From positions 18,503,533-18,567,532 of the forward strand of contig OX365960.1 of NCBI GenBank assembly GCA_947247005.1: 64,000 bases of DNA. Direction: 5' to 3'. Below, piece after piece: positions 58,426 to 64,000 of this stretch (positions are counted from its first letter, which is position 1; the number at the start of each line of letters is the position of its first letter). Position numbers and translations under genes: made by a program. This DNA comes from Spisula solida. Its lineage: Eukaryota; Mollusca; Bivalvia; Venerida; Mactridae. Below the pieces are notes generated by a model. It was not told the origin of the DNA. It did no database searches and saw only the letters and a list, made by a program, of their open reading frames with translations.

Positions 58426-58745
58426 GCCGACAATCTTGATAATGTATTTGCTATTTCATAAGTAATATGTTGTGTAATACCCAGGGTAAGAATTAAGACT
58501 ACAAATACTGATATGTTATTTAGCTAGTCCAATGGTATATTGGTAAGTCCATAAAATGAGTATATACCAGTGATAAAAAATGCCTGCAAGTTTGTCAAAT
58601 AACTCTAGAAAGATTATTCAAAACACATATAAAGGGGAAATATTAAAGTAGACCAATATGTCAGTCATGGTTGCATTACGAAATGGTACTTATTGAGCGC
58701 CTCTTGTAGTATACCTTTAAATCAATGGTTTGTATCTTTTCGCAG
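58426..58745. other. Intron end before PAN exon, copy 3
   Basis: No gene is seen. It ends with the acceptor TTTTCGCAG. Confidence 0.45.
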
Positions 58746-58994
58746 TTGAAGCCGATGAATTTTCTCTCTGGGATAGAGATTCAAGATTTGACAATCTTTC
58801 ACCTACCAGTTTCTCTAGTTCGTCGCAGACACGAGGCACAATTGCATGCGCTATACATTGCCACAGAAATAGTTCATGTGTTGCGTTTTTTATCATCAAT
58901 GGTGTGAGCAAGACATGTATACTATTGGACCAGGAAGTCACGCTGGCTGACGTCATAGTTTCTACGTCATCTAAGTACTATGTACGACACGACG
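58746..58994 (+). CDS. PAN/Apple-like domain exon, copy 3
   Basis: 249 bp, phase 1 both sides. The encoded domain is identical to copy 2 (CAIHCHRNSSC pattern, four Cys). The donor GTAAGT is intact. It is the partner of the signal-peptide exon at 49465-49555. Confidence 0.72.
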
Positions 58995-60350
58995 GTAAGT
59001 ATAAATTTTACGTTCGTCTTATTTTAGACTTCACATTAGACTGATACGGACACGATATCTGCCCTGCGTTCAACGAAGAATTACGTGACGCATGTTTCAT
59101 ACCTGGTACGCACATGTTGTTCGTTGAACGATATGTTAAAACAACATGCTTGTCACGTGTGCCAAGTTTGGCTTACCGTATCCGGAGGTGGTGTGCGTGT
59201 ATTGGTGTTATTTAACAAAATGGCGGGCAGAGGCAAACAAAATAATGTGGATAGTAAAACCCGTGCATCCGTACATATTTCGAACTGAGAATGGAAAAAA
59301 CGGGTATTCATTGTTTGTCGCAAAAGAAGCGTTCGACGAAGGATGATAGAGATAATAAATCCGTGATTTTAACATATTTGCACGTAGCTGTACTTGAAGG
59401 TAGGACAGCTTCATGCCACCATCCTAAATTTTAACGGTTGATCCTGATTTTAAATGATTTGTGAAGAGAACATGTTCTGCTACAGGTTATTGCTAATTAT
59501 TTTAGTTGACTCGAGTTTAGTTGACTCGAGAAATGAAATAATTGAAATTTTGCTCAACTAAGAATACAGTAAATAAAACCATATATTTTGTATTTAAAAT
59601 CGTATCGACTATTCTGACAAACTCTATCATAGTGTCATATTTGAAGAGCCGCTGTTGTTTGGCAATGGTAAACTCACACAAAACTCTTTTTTATCAAAAT
59701 TTTGAATACATTCGAATCATTATAAGGCAATCCTCCAGATATGTACCTTTTGCTGTTTTGGGGCTCAGCAATGTGGACACCCGCTTAGTTACTTTTGTGA
59801 CTCCACTCAGGTTCATATTGTGTTTGACCACATGTTCGTACCCAGGGTTAGTTATTTGTTGGGAAGGCAAAAGTTCGTTTCTTGGATCGTCCGCATATGC
59901 ATCTTAAAGTCCCAACTCTTCAAACATACTACATATCGCTGGCTTAGAATTAGAAGGTCGTAAATAAAACAATTGATATTTTGAGAAAACAAGACAAAAC
60001 TGTCTGACAACTAGATGTACTCTTTACTTATGGAAAAACAAGCTTTTCAAACTTCGGTTAGGTCAACATGACCAGTTCCGATTTTCATGAAAATAGGCTC
60101 ATAAGAAGCATATTGTGATGTAGATTTCAAATATGCATGAGTAGACGTCTATTAGTAAGTCGTAAAAAGATAATATTAATTAGTACTTACGACCTTCTAA
60201 TTCTAAGCCAGCGATATTATGTATCTACCTAAACATCAATTCGTTAAAAGCAATATGAAAGTCATTATTGGAACTGATTGGATGTTTATTTACAACGCTG
60301 AATTATAGTTAAAATCCGTTATAGTTTAATCCGTTCATTCTTTTTACTAG
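58995..60350. other. Intron between PAN and mucin exons, copy 3
   Basis: It lacks the 920-bp element and has the second arm of the inverted repeat (about 60182-60216), as in unit 2. No exon is supported. Confidence 0.45.
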
Positions 60351-61145
60351 CTATGTCTCCAACAACGCCGACTACAATGACGATAACAGTCACGTCGACG
60401 TCTTCAACTACATCAACACCGACAACCACTCCTACAACAACATCAACGCCGACAACAACTTCTTCAACTACATCTACGCCGTCAACAACTTCTACAACAA
60501 CACCAACACCTTCAACAACTTCTACAACAACACCGACACCGTCAACAACTTCTACAACAACACCAACACCTTCAACAACTTCTACAAAAACGGCAACACC
60601 GTCAACAACATCTACAACAGCACCAACACCGTCAACTTCTGCAACAACACCAACACCGTCAACAACTTCTACAACTACACCAACACCGTCAACAACTTCT
60701 ACAACAAAACTAACACCTTCAACAACTTCTACAACAACACCAACACCGTCAACAACTTCTACAACAACGGCAACACCGTCAACAACTTCTACAACAACAC
60801 CAACACCGTCAACAACTTCTACAACAACACCATCACCGTCAACAACTTCTACAACAACGGCAACAACGTCAACAACTTCTTCAACAACACCAACACCGTC
60901 AACAACTTCTACAACAACGGCAACAACGTCAACAACTTCTAAAACAACACCATCACCGTCATCAACTTCTACAACAACATCAACACCGTCAACAACTTCT
61001 ACAACACCATCAACGACGACAACACCATCAAGAACGTTTTTAGTTAAATCAACATCGTCGTCTACAACACCATCAAAAACGTTTTTAGTTAAATCAACAG
61101 CGTCGTCTACAACACTATCAAAGGCTGCGCTGATCGAGTCATTAG
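60351..61145 (+). CDS. Mucin-like Thr/Ser/Pro repeat exon, copy 3
   Basis: 795 bp, 265 codons, phase 1 both sides. The acceptor is ACTAG here instead of ACAAG. One repeat is two codons shorter than the rest (PTPSTSATTP), still in frame. The unique start (MSPTTPTTMTITVTS) and end (SKAALIESL) are shared with the other copies. Confidence 0.75.
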
Positions 61146-62767
61146 GTTAGGTGTTTATACATTGTGTCAATTTATGTCAATGTGCATGTCCGTTTATAGT
61201 CTGATAAAACATTATGCTTAGTGGTGGCGTACAAAAGGAGAATAAAAAATCGGACAGGGATGGCAGCCCTCAACTGAAACAGTCGACCACAGGAAACAGA
61301 AAATGCACAGACCACGATCACACGGCATAAAGCCCAACACACAAGTGACTTAAAATGCTATAATACAATAAATACTGTAGCGCACAGACAAACCAAAGTC
61401 ACACAGAAACGACGCCAGCACCTAGCCATCCACACAAGAATCAGACACAGAACGAGCCATCCACATCCCCAAAAATGGACATTTCAAGCAAGCCTATATA
61501 CTCACTCCGCAATGAATGACACACTGTGGACTTCGAACTACATAGAATTTAACAAGCACGTCACTTTCAATTTCAAATATGTAGAACTCTCGTCAGAGAT
61601 CTTAAACGTAAAATTGTGATCATAAACATTGAAATCTATTTTAATAGATTTTAGAAAGGTTATAAAAGAGGCGCCTACGAGTACCCGTCCGTGAGGATAA
61701 CCGTACCCGTATACATTTTGGATGCAACTTAAACAAGAGATATTTGTAAAACAGGTTTAGTGCACCCAAGATAATGTGAAAGGCGGGCAAAGTTGGTATA
61801 TTCCACAAAGGTGGATTACAATTATGTGCACCAATTATCAGTGATGTTTTAAGTACAATACTGACCATATCTGTTTATTTAAGTGATTTGTAAAACCAAT
61901 TTTGCCACAGTTGACCAAACCGATTCATGTTTGTAAATATCACATTATCCTGGGCGGACTATATGTCCTCATGCATTTACAGATAGAGTGAAACATCACT
62001 ATTTATATAATACGTATTTATTTTTTTAGGAGTACGTTTACTTTTTTATCTACATTAATTTGAATCATTTCAATATATTAGATGGGGGTTGGATATATTA
62101 AATTCTAGTCACATAATTTATAAACAGTTGTTGTATTTAATATATATTTACCATTATCTTCATCTTACTATATTACAGTGCCCATCTTCCATGTAACTTC
62201 CATGTAACGTTTGAGATCCCTAGGGCAAAGCATGCTTGAGTTATTATACGGAAACCAGTTGTTTCTCAAAGATGTGTATAGCGCATGATGAATTGGGTAA
62301 ATCTCATTACATGTACAACAAAGTAATAATTATTGTAAAAATGTCTTAAAAGAGTAAATTCCTAGGTGCCACTTGTTATTATTGGTGCTTTTAAAAATGT
62401 GTCACTGAGTAATTTATCTTTAGTGTTTTCAACGGAATTGTGAAGTTGCGATTACTATAGGTATTTAAAATCCTCTACGAAAACATGTATTTTGAATATT
62501 ACGCACGAGTTGGACGAGGTGAAAGAAATGATACCAATAATTCAAAATGACCAAAATTGACTTAAAACATTTTGGAAATTTTGCGACAACGTCACAAAGA
62601 CGACAAACAAAGCGACATTCAACAGAAACAACATACTTGCCTTTCTGAAAGAGACGAAACAAACTTGTGCTGGACAACGACATTGCATAAGGACACATAC
62701 AGAATGAACGTAATTTAACATAAAGCAAATTGACAAAAATATTTCTGCATTGGGGTACCTGAAACCG
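61146..62767. other. Intron after mucin exon, copy 3
   Basis: The family-R-related block is at about 61225-61480. Sequence matching the hairpin and the mariner MITE of the other units is deleted, with junctions at about 62136-62190. The unassigned minus-strand ORF recurs at 62465-62728. Confidence 0.5.
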
Positions 62768-62859
62768 GAACTGGCCGATTATATACTATCGCCATCGTCA
62801 CCTCCATTACCATCGTCATTCGCCGAGGCCGACACTTATGCCAACGCGGGGTACAATAG
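62768..62859 (+). CDS. Candidate transmembrane terminal exon, copy 3 (acceptor lost)
   Basis: The coding part keeps TGRLYTIAIVTSITIVIRRG and then stops early (CQRGVQ). However the acceptor CAG of copies 1 and 2 is CCG here, so this exon could not be spliced at that site. Either gene 2 uses another terminal exon or is broken here, or the membrane-exon hypothesis is wrong. Confidence 0.25.
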
Positions 62860-63109
62860 CTCTAACTATTCTTCAAATAAACGAGCGTATTATTATCTCT
62901 CCCAAAACGTTTTTTCCAAATAGACTAAATACAAATAAAATAAATACAAGAAGCAAATGACCAACAATCGACGACATAATGTTAACTATACATGTATATC
63001 TGTCGAAATAGAATGCCAAAAATCACATTAAGTAAAATATATGCAAGACAAAATACCAATTTTGCAAGATTTGCTTCCCTTAGATTATGCATTAATTGTA
63101 CGTTTCGTT

Positions 63110-63440
63110 AGTTTGTAATTTGTAAACATTGGAAAATAAAATATCCATCAGTATTTTATTTCTTCATCGATTTCTATGAAATATACACCACGCTAAGGTG
63201 AAAATTATTTGCTTTCTTTTTCAGCAGCTTTACCGATTTGTCCATTACCATGTAAAACCTACACGTTCCACGGTTTCACAGGGTATTGACCAAAACGACA
63301 CAGCCGCTGAAAAAAGATTTATATTCATGGAAAGCAAATTAAGTTCCACTTGGCGTGGCGTATATTTCATAGAAATCGATGAAGAAATAAAATACTTATG
63401 GCTACATTTATGTTCCAATTTTTACAAATGTTTACTTGGA
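63110..63440. mobile_element. Foldback element related to the 424-bp family, unit 3
   Basis: Counterpart of 5985-6330 and 31340-31680. Confidence 0.65.
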
Positions 63441-64000
63441 ACTGTAGCGACGAAAAGCCCCGAGGTATTTCTTCACTGTAACAGTGGAATTATAAAATGA
63501 CTAACGTTCATGAATGTTAAAATCGTGATATATGCTTACCATGTTTAGTCTTATTACATGTATCCATTTGCTTGTTAGCTATTTAATTTCATTACCCATA
63601 TGTTAGTTAATGTGTAAAACAAGCACATTATACAGATCAATAATATATGAACGAGGGGACTGTATTCGTGTTGACTTAAAACAATGGATTGTAGAGTTGT
63701 TTCGCTTTATTGTAACATAGCAAACATAACATAACATTTATTTCTCTCAATAAATACAAACAGATAGCAAATAACGTCTATGATGTTCGTTGAATGGCAG
63801 AAGTCATTTTGTTTTTATTGTTAATGACGACACTAGTGACGTCATCGTTATAATAACCGTTGTCAATTTATTACAAATGACATTTGATGACATCAATATA
63901 CTCGCCTCATTAATCCATCTATTCCTGTGACAACTATAACAACGATGTCTTTTCAGAAGAGTTGTGTGAGGTCAACGACATTGGTAATTGGTAACGTTAG
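63441..64000. other. Intergenic stretch, unit 3
   Basis: Matches 6331-6890 of unit 1. No gene is supported. The window ends before the inverted mucin array expected about 0.4 kb further on. Confidence 0.45.

Larger units (their letters stand above)
25752..58725 (+). repeat. Tandem segmental duplication, unit 2
   Basis: This is the second, complete copy, 32,974 bp long. It carries every element of unit 1 in the same order. Its extra length comes mostly from the inverted mucin minisatellite (10.6 kb against 3.8 kb), a longer mucin exon, and a 700-bp insertion with a strong hairpin. It lacks the 920-bp element that sits beside the PAN exon in unit 1. Confidence 0.93.
58726..64000 (+). repeat. 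Tandem segmental duplication, unit 3 (partial)
   Basis: This third copy is truncated by the window end. It includes the PAN exon, the mucin exon and the candidate membrane exon. It shares with unit 2 a roughly 115-bp block upstream of the mucin exon that unit 1 lacks. It has lost the hairpin and the mariner-type MITE that the other two copies carry between the mucin and membrane exons. Unit 3 is therefore closer to unit 2 than to unit 1 in this part. Confidence 0.9.

Overview
The window looks like animal (metazoan) nuclear DNA, most likely from a mollusc and probably a bivalve. It is AT-rich. Its only convincing coding sequence is in short exons with GT-AG splice sites, and it is crowded with foldback elements, MITEs, SINE-like modules and decayed retroelements. 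It also holds an interspersed element starting with CTGTCCGTC-type simple sequence, a kind I associate with bivalve and gastropod genomes. The bivalve call rests on memory of such repeats, not on a search.

The main architecture is a head-to-tail segmental duplication. Unit 1 is 1-25751, unit 2 is 25752-58725, and unit 3 (58726-64000) is cut by the window end. The units are nearly identical base for base apart from repeat-length changes and a few insertions and deletions. Each carries the same modular gene on the + strand. The modules are a signal-peptide exon (16570-16660; 49465-49555), a PAN/Apple-like exon of 249 bp (21-269; 25772-26020; 58746-58994), and a mucin-like Thr/Ser/Pro repeat exon (2418-2984; 27370-28347; 60351-61145). 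A short candidate transmembrane and stop exon follows (5637-5737; 30991-31094; 62768-62859). All junctions are in phase 1, so the modules join in frame. The inferred product is a secreted or type I membrane protein: signal peptide, PAN domain, O-glycosylated stalk, membrane anchor. The modelled product is about 335, 473 and 408 aa in the three copies, and almost all of the difference is in the mucin repeat. A second phase-1 transmembrane exon (23175-23347; 56096-56268) lies between the signal-peptide and PAN exons and could give a short alternative isoform.

On the opposite strand each complete unit holds a large minisatellite made of the same kind of 30-bp mucin repeat: 7339-11121 in unit 1 (3.8 kb) and 32695-43305 in unit 2 (10.6 kb). 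Read on the minus strand it encodes Thr/Ser/Pro repeats. It ends in a shared stop codon followed by a poly(A) signal and is preceded by a minus-strand signal-peptide-like exon (11828-11879; 44011-44062) homologous to the + strand one. It also carries frameshifts and stops, so it is either a decaying inverted paralogue or a very unstable mucin locus. The unit 2 array contains a recent 4.5/5.8-kb higher-order duplication. The unit 1 array contains an internal inversion with a telomere-like junction and a 621-bp tandem duplication.

The rest is intron or intergenic DNA with mobile-element debris: a Tc1/mariner-type MITE, a 424-bp foldback element with a 5-bp target duplication, several hairpin elements with related cores, a tRNA-derived SINE candidate, a LINE ORF1 relic, a reverse-transcriptase fragment and a Penelope-like GIY-YIG relic. 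No rRNA, CRISPR array or intact transposase was seen.
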